From assembly GCF_000023585.1 (NCBI RefSeq), contig NC_012914.1:1994501-2058500 (forward strand): a stretch of 64,000 bases of DNA, written 5' to 3'. Shown here piece after piece: positions 7,182-14,519 of the stretch (positions within the stretch are counted from its first letter, which is position 1; each line of letters starts with the position of its first letter). This stretch comes from Paenibacillus sp. JDR-2. Lineage in GTDB: Bacteria > Bacillota > Bacilli > Paenibacillales > Paenibacillaceae. The notes under the pieces were generated by a model. That model worked only from the letters and a program-made list of their open reading frames with translations. It was not told the origin of the DNA and searched no databases. The position numbers and the translations under genes are program-made.

Positions 7182-10100
7182 ATGAAGCGACTTATAGAAG
7201 CTGTTATGCAAAGATCAGCCATTATTTTAATTAGCGTCGTATTAATTTTGGCATGGGGGGCCGTATCGGCGTTGCAAATGCAGCGGGATTATCTTCCCGG
7301 CATCAATAACACGACCTTAATGGTGTCCCTGCGCGCGTCTTCTTATCAAGCGGATCAAATCAAGCGGGACATTACGGCGCCGCTTGAGGATGCGATCCGC
7401 AAGACGAACGGAATAACGAATTTGGAGACAACCTCGTATGACGGCGGGGTACTTATGAATATTTACTATCCAATGGACTATGACATGGGCAAAGCCGAGA
7501 ACGCCATCAAGCAAGCGTTAAACGATGCAGCGCTGCCCGACGGCGTAAACAAACCCGCTGTAACCAGGCTGACGTCCAGTACTTTTCCGATCTTGAGTTA
7601 CAGTCTTACGTCAAACAGCAGTAAAATCGATGATTTAACTTTGCAGTCATCTACCCAGACCGATATCGTTAACCAATTAAAATCCGTTCCCGGTGTTTCC
7701 GACGTTCAGACGGTAGGGGGCGCGAACAAAGGTTATGTCGTCGTGCTCCGCATGAAGGATCTTGTGGCGAATAAACTGACTCTCGATGATTTCAATAAAT
7801 CCATTACGGCTGATGTTCCGAGCCTGCAGGGCAATATCGCGAATATCAAAGCGTCGTTTCCGATCAAGGTTGAGGGCTGGGATTTGACGGAGGATCAGTT
7901 AAGCAAGCTTATGATTAAAAATAAAGACGGAAACAGCGTTCCTTTGTCCGCAATTGCTGCGGTCTATCCGTCTCTGACGGATGTCAAAACCGTTTCCCGC
8001 ACGAACGGGAAAGCTAATGTCATGCTCAATGTCATTAAAACGCCAACTGCAACCATCACTGACGTGGCGAACCAGGTCAAGCATCGCGTGAATCAGATCC
8101 CGGTTGTTCAGAGCGGGGACGTCAAGATGGAATTGCTCACCGACCGCGCGCATGATCTGAACAGTTCTCTGTTGGGACTTGTCCGTGAAGGGTTATTAGG
8201 CTGTGTGTTCTCCATGCTTTGCGTCTTATTCTTCTTCCGGAATGTGCGTTCTACCTTGTTGATTGCCGTTACGCTGCCAATCTCCCTGCTCGCAACAACG
8301 GCGGTATTGAAAGCAATGGGCATTACGCTGAACATTTTGACTGTGTCTGGACTTATCGTCGCGATGGGCCGGATTGTGGATGATGCGATTGTCATTTTGG
8401 ATAATATGTACCGGAGAATCCAAGAGAGCAAAGGCAAGCCGGTTCTTGGCGTCCTTTCCGCTGCGGTTGTTGAGATGCTTCCGGCGATATTCGCTTCGAC
8501 CGCAACAACGATAGCCGTATATGTTCCTATAGCTTTGGTAGGCGGTATTATCGGGGCTTCCTATTCCGGTTTTGCCTGGTCGGTAGTTATTGCCCTAACC
8601 GTATCGTTCCTTGTTGCCATGATTGTCATCCCAACCTTTGCGATGATGGGTTGGAGCAAACCGAAGGCGGAAGCCGTAACGCTGGAGCCGCTTATGAAGC
8701 CGCTGCTTCTGTCGGCACTGAAACGCAAAAAAACCGTAGTAAGCATCTCGCTCATTCTATTTGCGGCAGCGGCAATCTTTGGATCGCAGCTTCCATTCAG
8801 CCTGCTTCCAAGCACCGCAAGCGGGCAGGTGGCCGTCAAGGTGGAGCTTCCGAAAGGAACCCCTTTGTCGGAAGTCGATAAAGAAGTCAAAGTCGTCGAA
8901 AATGAACTTCAGCATAATGCCGGCATTGCTTCCTATACCGCTGCTTTCGGCTCCAGCTTTACGCCTACGGCAGACGATGTATTTGATCAAGGCGGCGGAT
9001 TTATCCAGCAGCCAAACGTAGCCAATCTTTCCATTCAACTGAAAGACAAGAAGAGCGTTAAGGCAATTATTCCTTCTTTACAGTCGGATTTGAATAAGGT
9101 GTCTGGCCAAGGGGCGATCACGGTCACCAATCAGAATATTGCCGGCGATGACTCGACGATCAAGATCATGTTAACCGGCGCGGACCAGCTGACGTTAGAA
9201 AAAACAGCCGCGCAAGTACGCGCGAAGCTGGTTCAAATTCCGGGACTTAGCGTGACCGGCCAGACGGATCTGACGAACGGTAATCCTAAATACGAGCTCT
9301 CGATAGATAAAGATAAGGCGCTTGCTGACGGTATTGATCCGGATGAGGTAAATAAGCTATTGCTCAGATATACTTCCAAAGCAAAGGACTTTGATATCTC
9401 GACCTCAACGGGAACGGGTACGATTCCGGTGGATGTATATATCGATTCGGTCAAAGAGGGAGTAGCGAACGACCAGTCCATACCGGTGTATTCCCCGGAA
9501 CAGGTACTTGCCTCCTTGGCGGCAGAGACCGTTAAAGGCAACGGCGGAAAAGCTTACCGGCTCGATTCCTTTGTAACGATGCAAAAAAGCGATGCTTTAT
9601 CTTCCATTCAGGAGCGGGACGGCGAGCCGGTATCTGTCGTTCAGGCTCAGATTACTTCGGGCAATATGAGCAAGGTATCCAAAGACGTGGATAAAACCTT
9701 AAAGAATCTGCAGCTTCCGGAAGGAGTAAGCTATTCGCTTGGCGGAATTACCCAGCAGGTCACGCAGATGATTATCGAGATTGTCATTGCGGTTGCCGTT
9801 TCCATCTTGCTGGTACTGCTTATTACCAGCATGGTATTCAAAGGCTGGAAGGCGCCGCTTGCCGTATTGCTGAGCATTCCGCTTGCTTTGTCCGGCATCG
9901 TCATCTCTTTGTACGCGATTCATGGCCAGTGGAATCTCGCGGCGTTTATCGGCGTGCTGATGCTCACGGGGATTGTTGTTACGAACGGTATCGTGCTTAT
10001 CGATAAGATCGAGCGGAACCGAAAAGAAGGAATGGAGCTTCGCGACGCGGTTATTCAGGGCAGCTTGTCCAGAGTTCGTCCGATCTTTATGACAGCCGGC

Positions 10101-10298
10101 ACCACGATCCTGACCTTGATTCCTCTGGCGCTTTCGCATAGCGCGGATACGGTTATTTCTCAGGTGCTTGGTATTGTGGTTATTGGAGGCATGATTACCT
10201 CCACATTAAACAGCTTCTTCATGATTCCGATTATTTACGAATGGATGCTGGGCAGAACTGCACGAAAATCAGAAACCATTATCAGGATGAATAGCTGA
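7182..10298 (+). CDS. RND-family efflux transporter (AcrB/SwrC-like)
   Basis: A 1038-residue resistance-nodulation-division permease with 12 predicted membrane helices: TM1 at about residues 10-30, two large extracytoplasmic loops (about 35-325 and 540-850) and the usual internal repeat. The proton-relay Asp pair of TM4 is visible in IVDDAIVIL (Asp400-Asp401). TM10-12 follow from about 855 (EIVIAVAVSILLVLLI). The full length is normal. In Firmicutes such pumps (SwrC/YerP) export lipopeptides or amphiphiles; no membrane-fusion adaptor gene is next to it and no outer membrane exists, so it may act alone or with an adaptor coded elsewhere. It follows a leader with ACAGGAGAGGAG. Substrate unknown. 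Confidence 0.92.
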   Translation: MKRLIEAVMQRSAIILISVVLILAWGAVSALQMQRDYLPGINNTTLMVSLRASSYQADQIKRDITAPLEDAIRKTNGITNLETTSYDGGVLMNIYYPMDYDMGKAENAIKQALNDAALPDGVNKPAVTRLTSSTFPILSYSLTSNSSKIDDLTLQSSTQTDIVNQLKSVPGVSDVQTVGGANKGYVVVLRMKDLVANKLTLDDFNKSITADVPSLQGNIANIKASFPIKVEGWDLTEDQLSKLMIKNKDGNSVPLSAIAAVYPSLTDVKTVSRTNGKANVMLNVIKTPTATITDVANQVKHRVNQIPVVQSGDVKMELLTDRAHDLNSSLLGLVREGLLGCVFSMLCVLFFFRNVRSTLLIAVTLPISLLATTAVLKAMGITLNILTVSGLIVAMGRIVDDAIVILDNMYRRIQESKGKPVLGVLSAAVVEMLPAIFASTATTIAVYVPIALVGGIIGASYSGFAWSVVIALTVSFLVAMIVIPTFAMMGWSKPKAEAVTLEPLMKPLLLSALKRKKTVVSISLILFAAAAIFGSQLPFSLLPSTASGQVAVKVELPKGTPLSEVDKEVKVVENELQHNAGIASYTAAFGSSFTPTADDVFDQGGGFIQQPNVANLSIQLKDKKSVKAIIPSLQSDLNKVSGQGAITVTNQNIAGDDSTIKIMLTGADQLTLEKTAAQVRAKLVQIPGLSVTGQTDLTNGNPKYELSIDKDKALADGIDPDEVNKLLLRYTSKAKDFDISTSTGTGTIPVDVYIDSVKEGVANDQSIPVYSPEQVLASLAAETVKGNGGKAYRLDSFVTMQKSDALSSIQERDGEPVSVVQAQITSGNMSKVSKDVDKTLKNLQLPEGVSYSLGGITQQVTQMIIEIVIAVAVSILLVLLITSMVFKGWKAPLAVLLSIPLALSGIVISLYAIHGQWNLAAFIGVLMLTGIVVTNGIVLIDKIERNRKEGMELRDAVIQGSLSRVRPIFMTAGTTILTLIPLALSHSADTVISQVLGIVVIGGMITSTLNSFFMIPIIYEWMLGRTARKSETIIRMNS

Positions 10299-10340
10299 TA
10301 TCCGGTTCACAATAATGGAAGAAGCAAGGGGGTATTCGTC

Positions 10341-11633
10341 ATCGATATCGCAGCTTGGCTTGAACAGTATGGTTACGGAATTATTTTTCTCGCATTATGC
10401 CTCGAAATGCTGGCCTTGCCTCTTCCTGGAGAGATTATGATGAGCTATGCGGGAATGCTCGTATTTGAGAAGAAATTGAGCTGGCTTCTTAGCATTCTAA
10501 CCGCATCAGCCGGCGTTACAACCGGAATAACGCTTTCTTATTGGATCGGTTATTGGTTAGGCAAACCGTTTATTGCGAAATACGGGCGTCGGTTCCATAT
10601 GGGTGAGGAGCAAATGGAGCGCTTAACGGTCTGGTTTGAGAAATATGGCGATAAGCTGTTGTTTATCGCCTATTTCATACCGGGCGTCAGGCATATTACG
10701 GGTTACTTCTGCGGAGTAACCCGAATGCCGTTTCGGCGGTATGCGATTTACGCTTATTCCGGGGCTGTCTTTTGGGTCAGCTTATTTATCTCGCTCGGAA
10801 AAGTGTTAGGACCTAAATGGGAAGCATACCACTCCACGGTGAACCGTTATTTGATTATCTTTGCGATTGCTTCGGGTCTGCTGTTTTTGCTCTACAATCT
10901 CTTGAAAAAGTACAAATACCGTATCATCTCGTTCCTGCTGGATCTAGTTGGCGGAGGGGTTCGCCATGTACGCTCATTGGGGAAAGCGAAATATTTGGTG
11001 CTCGCTGCCTTTGCCGCGTTCGTCTTATCTCTCTCGCTTATGTTCGGAATGATTCAAGATTATGTCGCGCAGGAGTTCGGGAAGTTTGATGAAGTGACTT
11101 ATTATTTGACCCTGATGATCATCGGCTCAGGCTGGCATGACCTGATGGAGGATTTCCTGCAGATAGGCAGCATTTATCTGTATGCCCCGGTGATTGCCCT
11201 TACCCTGATCGTTATTCGATTCAAGGGAAACAACAAGCTGCTGGAAATCGTATTTATGTGCTGGACGATTGCTGGAGGTGCCGTTCTGAATGAAGGGCTT
11301 CGCATGGTCTTTCACCGGACGGGTCCCGTTTCTTCCGGTATTCCAATCACGAACACCTTTCCAAGCGAGGATACCTTTACGGCGGTTACCGTATTGGGGT
11401 TCTGCGTCTTTCTGATTTTGCGGCAATACAGCCAGGAAATCATTCATTTAGTCCTGATTGCAGCCGCGGCGCTTCTATGCTTCTTGTTAGGGATCAGCCT
11501 CATCTATTTCAACTTGCAATATCCAAGCGATGTAGCCGCAGGTTATGTATTTGGCGGCGTTTGGGCAAGTCTTAACGTTCTAATGCTGGAAGTGAGGCGG
11601 AAACTGCGGCGAAGCAGAGTAAGTATAGCTTAA
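10341..11633 (+). CDS. DedA-PAP2 fusion with a degenerate PAP2 domain
   Basis: A 430-residue membrane protein: a DedA domain (about residues 1-170; LEMLALPLPGEIMM, FIPGVRHITGYFCG) joined to a PAP2 phosphatase fold (about 215-415). The PAP2 signatures KX6RP, PSGH and SRX5HX3D here read RMVFHRTGP, PSED and SLIYFNLQYPSD, so both catalytic histidines and the motif-3 arginine are replaced; hydrolysis is unlikely and lipid binding more likely. The frame has no ATG, GTG, TTG or CTG between the upstream in-frame stop (10296) and ATG 10407, yet the first DedA helix begins before 10407. ATC at 10341 lies 8 bases after AAGGGGG and gives a complete DedA N-terminus, so I take it as the start; ATG 10407 is the alternative. 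Confidence 0.8.
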   Translation: MDIAAWLEQYGYGIIFLALCLEMLALPLPGEIMMSYAGMLVFEKKLSWLLSILTASAGVTTGITLSYWIGYWLGKPFIAKYGRRFHMGEEQMERLTVWFEKYGDKLLFIAYFIPGVRHITGYFCGVTRMPFRRYAIYAYSGAVFWVSLFISLGKVLGPKWEAYHSTVNRYLIIFAIASGLLFLLYNLLKKYKYRIISFLLDLVGGGVRHVRSLGKAKYLVLAAFAAFVLSLSLMFGMIQDYVAQEFGKFDEVTYYLTLMIIGSGWHDLMEDFLQIGSIYLYAPVIALTLIVIRFKGNNKLLEIVFMCWTIAGGAVLNEGLRMVFHRTGPVSSGIPITNTFPSEDTFTAVTVLGFCVFLILRQYSQEIIHLVLIAAAALLCFLLGISLIYFNLQYPSDVAAGYVFGGVWASLNVLMLEVRRKLRRSRVSIA

Positions 11634-11662
11634 GTTATCGGTCAGGTTTGTTTCGGTAGGAG

Positions 11663-12208
11663 TTGAATGTGCAAGTGGCGAGCGAGGAACTTAAATCTAT
11701 CATTCTTCAAGCTAAATCCGGTGATCAAGAGGCGTACGCAGCGCTTGTGAAGCGATATAAAGGGCATGTTTACAGGCACGCCCTCGGGATGCTGGGAGAT
11801 CGGATGGATGCCGAGGATGCTGCGCAGGAGGCGTTTATTAAGGCTTTTTATTCCTTGTCCTCATTAGATACCGCTTATGCCTTCTCGTCCTGGATCCTCC
11901 GGATTACTTCCAATCTGTGCAAGGACAGATTGAAAAAGCGTGCAAAGGCTCTTGAACAAGAGCTGAAGGAAGGTCACAATGAAGATATTACCGATCCTCA
12001 TATGCCGGATACCTTGGAGAAAGTATCCCTTGCGGACGGGCTCGGCAGAATTAGCGCGGATCATCGGGAGGTTCTTCTGCTGCATGAGGTGCAGGGATAC
12101 TCTTATGAAGAGATTGCGGCAATATTGGAGGTTCCGCTTGGAACCGTTAAATCGCGGCTATTTGCGGCGAGAATAAATTTACGGAATGAATTACGAAGGG
12201 AGGATTAA
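11663..12208 (+). CDS. ECF-type RNA polymerase sigma factor
   Basis: A 181-residue group-4 sigma factor. Region 2 (DAEDAAQEAFIKAFYSL, about residues 49-65) and the helix-turn-helix of region 4 (YSYEEIAAILEVPLGTVKSR, about 147-166) are typical. It starts with TTG at 11663 after GGTAGGAG; GTG at 11669 is an alternative. The next gene, 2 bases downstream, encodes a zinc-finger anti-sigma factor, so activity is most likely released when that membrane protein senses envelope stress. The third gene of the operon is a bactofilin-like membrane protein that may be its effector. Confidence 0.92.
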   Translation: MNVQVASEELKSIILQAKSGDQEAYAALVKRYKGHVYRHALGMLGDRMDAEDAAQEAFIKAFYSLSSLDTAYAFSSWILRITSNLCKDRLKKRAKALEQELKEGHNEDITDPHMPDTLEKVSLADGLGRISADHREVLLLHEVQGYSYEEIAAILEVPLGTVKSRLFAARINLRNELRRED

Positions 12209-12210
12209 AT

Positions 12211-12693
12211 GTGGAACGGCATATGAAAGAGCAGCTTTCAGCCTACCTTGACGGGGAATTAAGCCAGGCAGAGAGGCAGGAGGTTGAAGCCCATTTAGAA
12301 ACCTGCGAGACTTGCCAGGAGCTCTTGGAGGATTTCCTTCAGCTCAAGGATCATTTTGTCCTTTCCTTCAGCTCGGTTGAAGCACCAGAGAGTTTGGAAT
12401 CGCAGGTTATGCGTTCTTTACGGGTAAGGACATCAGCGGCGGAGAAATATGCGGGTTTGCTTATTGTCCTCTGCATACTGATTCCATTCGTTATCTTATA
12501 TGCGTTGGCAGGCACGGTCATCATTAAGCTAGTGCACGGATTATCCAAGTTTATGATCACCCTGATGTACGCGGGTTCGCATTTTATTCTTAGCATACCC
12601 GTCTTGTCGGGAATGACGATCCTCCTTTCCTTATCTATCCTTGCGGTTTCTTTCTACTCGCTAAAGCGGCTGCTTCATACAACAGTAAGCTGA
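12211..12693 (+). CDS. Membrane-bound zinc-finger anti-sigma factor
   Basis: A 160-residue protein with an N-terminal zf-HC2 domain: LSAYLDGELSQAE followed by the His-x3-Cys-x2-Cys zinc ligand set in HLETCETC (residues 29-36). Hydrophobic segments at about 84-105, 113-130 and 132-152 anchor it in the membrane, leaving little extracellular sequence. It should hold the preceding ECF sigma factor inactive at the membrane. The start is GTG 12211, two bases after the sigma stop and behind AGGGAGG, giving tight coupling. Confidence 0.88.
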   Translation: MERHMKEQLSAYLDGELSQAERQEVEAHLETCETCQELLEDFLQLKDHFVLSFSSVEAPESLESQVMRSLRVRTSAAEKYAGLLIVLCILIPFVILYALAGTVIIKLVHGLSKFMITLMYAGSHFILSIPVLSGMTILLSLSILAVSFYSLKRLLHTTVS

Positions 12694-12707
12694 AAGGTCT
12701 GAATGTC

Positions 12708-13529
12708 TTGCGAAAATCGATCTATGTGATAGGATTCCTTTTACTCCTTATGATCTTGGTACCGGGGGTTGCTTCTGCAAGCAGTATATTCGAGCATCAG
12801 AATACAACCGTGCCCGGAGAGCAGACGGTTGACGATGTATATGTAGTTGGCGGAGATGCGGAAGTGCTTGGTCACGTGAAAGGGGTAGTCGTTGTCATCA
12901 ACGGCAGCCTGCATATCGGCAGCACGGCCACGATTGATGGCGTTGTCGTGGTAATCGGCGGGGAAGCGAATCAGGATCCGGGAGCAGTATTAGGAGACGA
13001 TTTATACGACATATCCCTCGACAACGCCACGCAGAACAGTCTGCTGCTTGGCAGCGGCATTGTTGCCGGCCTATGGGTGTTGCAGCTTGCAGGAAGCTTG
13101 CTCCTTGTACTAATTCCGGTTCTAATCAGGCTTCTGGGGAAGAAAAAGATGGCTTCCTTCACGGAGCGGTTCCAATCTGTTCCGTCGGGACGCCTTCTCT
13201 CTGCAGGGTTTCTTAGCGGCATAGCGATAGCAGCCCTCAGCCTGCTGCTGCTTGTTACGGTTGTTGGCATACCGGTGTTGATCCTTGTGCTGATTGCGGC
13301 TATAATCGCTGTGGCTATGGGCTTAACCGTGATAAGCTATCGGATTGGCGATATGATCAAATGGTCGGAGCCGCGGCCGGATTGGCTCAAGGTGTTGATT
13401 GGGGCAGCTTTGTTAGCCGCCTTTTCCAATATACCTATTATCGGATGGCTTATCTTTTTGGTGGCCGCCATGTTTTCGCTTGGTATCTGCACGTTATGGA
13501 TTGCGGGAATGCGTAAAAGAAAAGCTTAA
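12708..13529 (+). CDS. Bactofilin-like polymer-forming domain fused to membrane helices
   Basis: A 273-residue protein with a signal peptide (about residues 1-24, ending VASASS), then a short beta-helix rich in the pattern VYVVGGDAEVLGHVKGVVVVINGSL (polymer-forming cytoskeletal/bactofilin-like strands, residues about 45-90), then four to five membrane helices (about 105-135, 165-215, 225-265). This is a common third gene of ECF/anti-sigma operons in Bacillales, with a proposed role in envelope shape or stress defence that is not settled. Start TTG 12708 behind AAAGG. A terminator follows. Confidence 0.75.
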   Translation: MRKSIYVIGFLLLLMILVPGVASASSIFEHQNTTVPGEQTVDDVYVVGGDAEVLGHVKGVVVVINGSLHIGSTATIDGVVVVIGGEANQDPGAVLGDDLYDISLDNATQNSLLLGSGIVAGLWVLQLAGSLLLVLIPVLIRLLGKKKMASFTERFQSVPSGRLLSAGFLSGIAIAALSLLLLVTVVGIPVLILVLIAAIIAVAMGLTVISYRIGDMIKWSEPRPDWLKVLIGAALLAAFSNIPIIGWLIFLVAAMFSLGICTLWIAGMRKRKA

Positions 13530-13540
13530 ATCTAATACAG

Positions 13541-13580
13541 CGGCAGCTGGTCACTAGGACCGGCTGCCGTATTTTTTTTT
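13541..13580 (+). terminator. Intrinsic terminator of the ECF operon
   Basis: Stem GGCAGCtGGTC / GACCgGCTGCC with a 5-base loop, followed by a run of nine to ten T. Confidence 0.88.
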
Positions 13581-13651
13581 GCGAAAATAAAGATTGATCT
13601 TGCGAGCAAACTTTAGGTAAAATATGGATATTGCATGAGGGGGGTATTATT

Positions 13652-13948
13652 TTGTCCATTGTGATCGTCATCGTTATTGTAGCGGCTGCCTTCGTGATTA
13701 TATCGAACGTGATGGGATCCTCCAATCAAAGAGGGAACCGAACCAATGGGGGATATAGAAGATCGGGGCATTCCTCGGTGGATCCGAACTTGCATTCTCC
13801 CGGCATTAACAACCATTCGGATGATAATATCCACCGCCATCACCATCACGGCCATCATCACCATCATGATCATGGAAGCAGCCATTCCTCTTCAAACGAT
13901 TCCTCTTCGGGGTCCGATTCGGGAGGCGGCGGATCAAGCAGCGATTAA
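13652..13948 (+). CDS. Small membrane protein with histidine-rich disordered tail
   Basis: A 98-residue protein. Residues 1-18 form one hydrophobic helix (SIVIVIVIVAAAFVII); the rest is polar, low in structure and rich in His, Ser and Gly, with a cluster of 11 His within 15 residues (about 60-75) and a Ser/Gly tail. Start: TTG 13652, 8 bases after GAGGGGGG; an in-frame TTG at 13631 lies before that ribosome binding site and is not used. The histidines could bind Zn, Ni, Cu or heme, but no metal gene is adjacent. Family unknown to me. Confidence 0.65.
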   Translation: MSIVIVIVIVAAAFVIISNVMGSSNQRGNRTNGGYRRSGHSSVDPNLHSPGINNHSDDNIHRHHHHGHHHHHDHGSSHSSSNDSSSGSDSGGGGSSSD

Positions 13949-13950
13949 CA

Positions 13951-14014
13951 AAGAAGCTCCCCTCAAGGGCAACCAGGCGAGGCAACCTGTTCCTGTGCGG
14001 GGAGCTTTTTTTCT
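13951..14014 (+). terminator. Terminator with long compound loop
   Basis: AAGCTCCCC and GGGGAGCTT close a loop of about 38 bases that itself holds CAGG/CCTG, followed by a T run. Confidence 0.7.
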
Positions 14015-14025
14015 TCCAGCATCTT

Positions 14026-14081
14026 CTTAAGAAAAACTTAAGGTTTTTCCTTAGGTTTTATTAAATAGTTTTTCTTATCCT
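14026..14081 (+). promoter_or_regulatory. Phased CTTAAG repeats and -10 before the 84-residue gene
   Basis: CTTAAG-AAAAA-CTTAAG (14026-14042), an 11-base direct repeat, is followed by a third copy CTTAGG at 14050. A -10-like TATCCT begins at 14076, 49 bases after the first TTAA. The segment resembles 52714-52769 upstream of the VanZ gene over about 55 bases, including TCTTATCCT/TCTTATTCT at the same offset. Confidence 0.5.
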
Positions 14082-14122
14082 ATGCTTAGATTGCACAGGA
14101 GGAGAAGGGAGAACATTTCTCT

Positions 14123-14377
14123 ATGGACCGGCATGTAAAAATCGGTATCTTGCGGCGGTATGAGAGCTATTGCTATCAGATTTGCCATTATCTTATCCAG
14201 CAAGAACCATATGCTTCCCAAGCAGCGAAAGAGGCATTGCTCAGCATTGCCGTCGATGCTTGCTTTTTTACGGATTCCGACGAAACGCGAAAGGATAAGA
14301 TCCGCCGCACCAGCATCCGCATGTCCTTGTTATGGCAAGGAAATGGACTTAAGAATAAAACTCAACCTTTAACATAA
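14123..14377 (+). CDS. Small conserved-looking protein of unknown function
   Basis: An 84-residue soluble protein. The segment YESYCYQICHYLIQQEPYASQAAKEALL (about residues 13-40) forms two amphipathic helices and loosely recalls region 2 of ECF sigma factors, without a DNA-binding region 4. It has a strong AGGAGGAGAAGGGAG ribosome binding site and its own promoter with phased repeats, which argues that it is real. I cannot name a function; a truncated sigma-like or anti-sigma-like regulator is one possibility. Confidence 0.65.
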   Translation: MDRHVKIGILRRYESYCYQICHYLIQQEPYASQAAKEALLSIAVDACFFTDSDETRKDKIRRTSIRMSLLWQGNGLKNKTQPLT

Positions 14378-14473
14378 CCGCAGCTTTAAATCCCGATCGC
14401 CAGCCCATCTTACTGTAGCCGCCAATGCATATAGGTTGTTTTCATGGAGTATAGCGTTTATCCTAAATGACAA

Positions 14474-14487
14474 GGAAAACGTTTCCA
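14474..14487 (+). promoter_or_regulatory. cre-like operator before the sulfatase
   Basis: GGAAAACGTTTCCA matches 13 of 14 positions of the Bacillus catabolite responsive element TGWAARCGYTWNCW and is nearly palindromic. It lies 33 bases upstream of the sulfatase start, a position suited to repression by CcpA or another LacI-family protein. Confidence 0.6.
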
Positions 14488-14519
14488 TGAAAATGTTGCA
14501 GCGAGGAGGAAATACAAGA

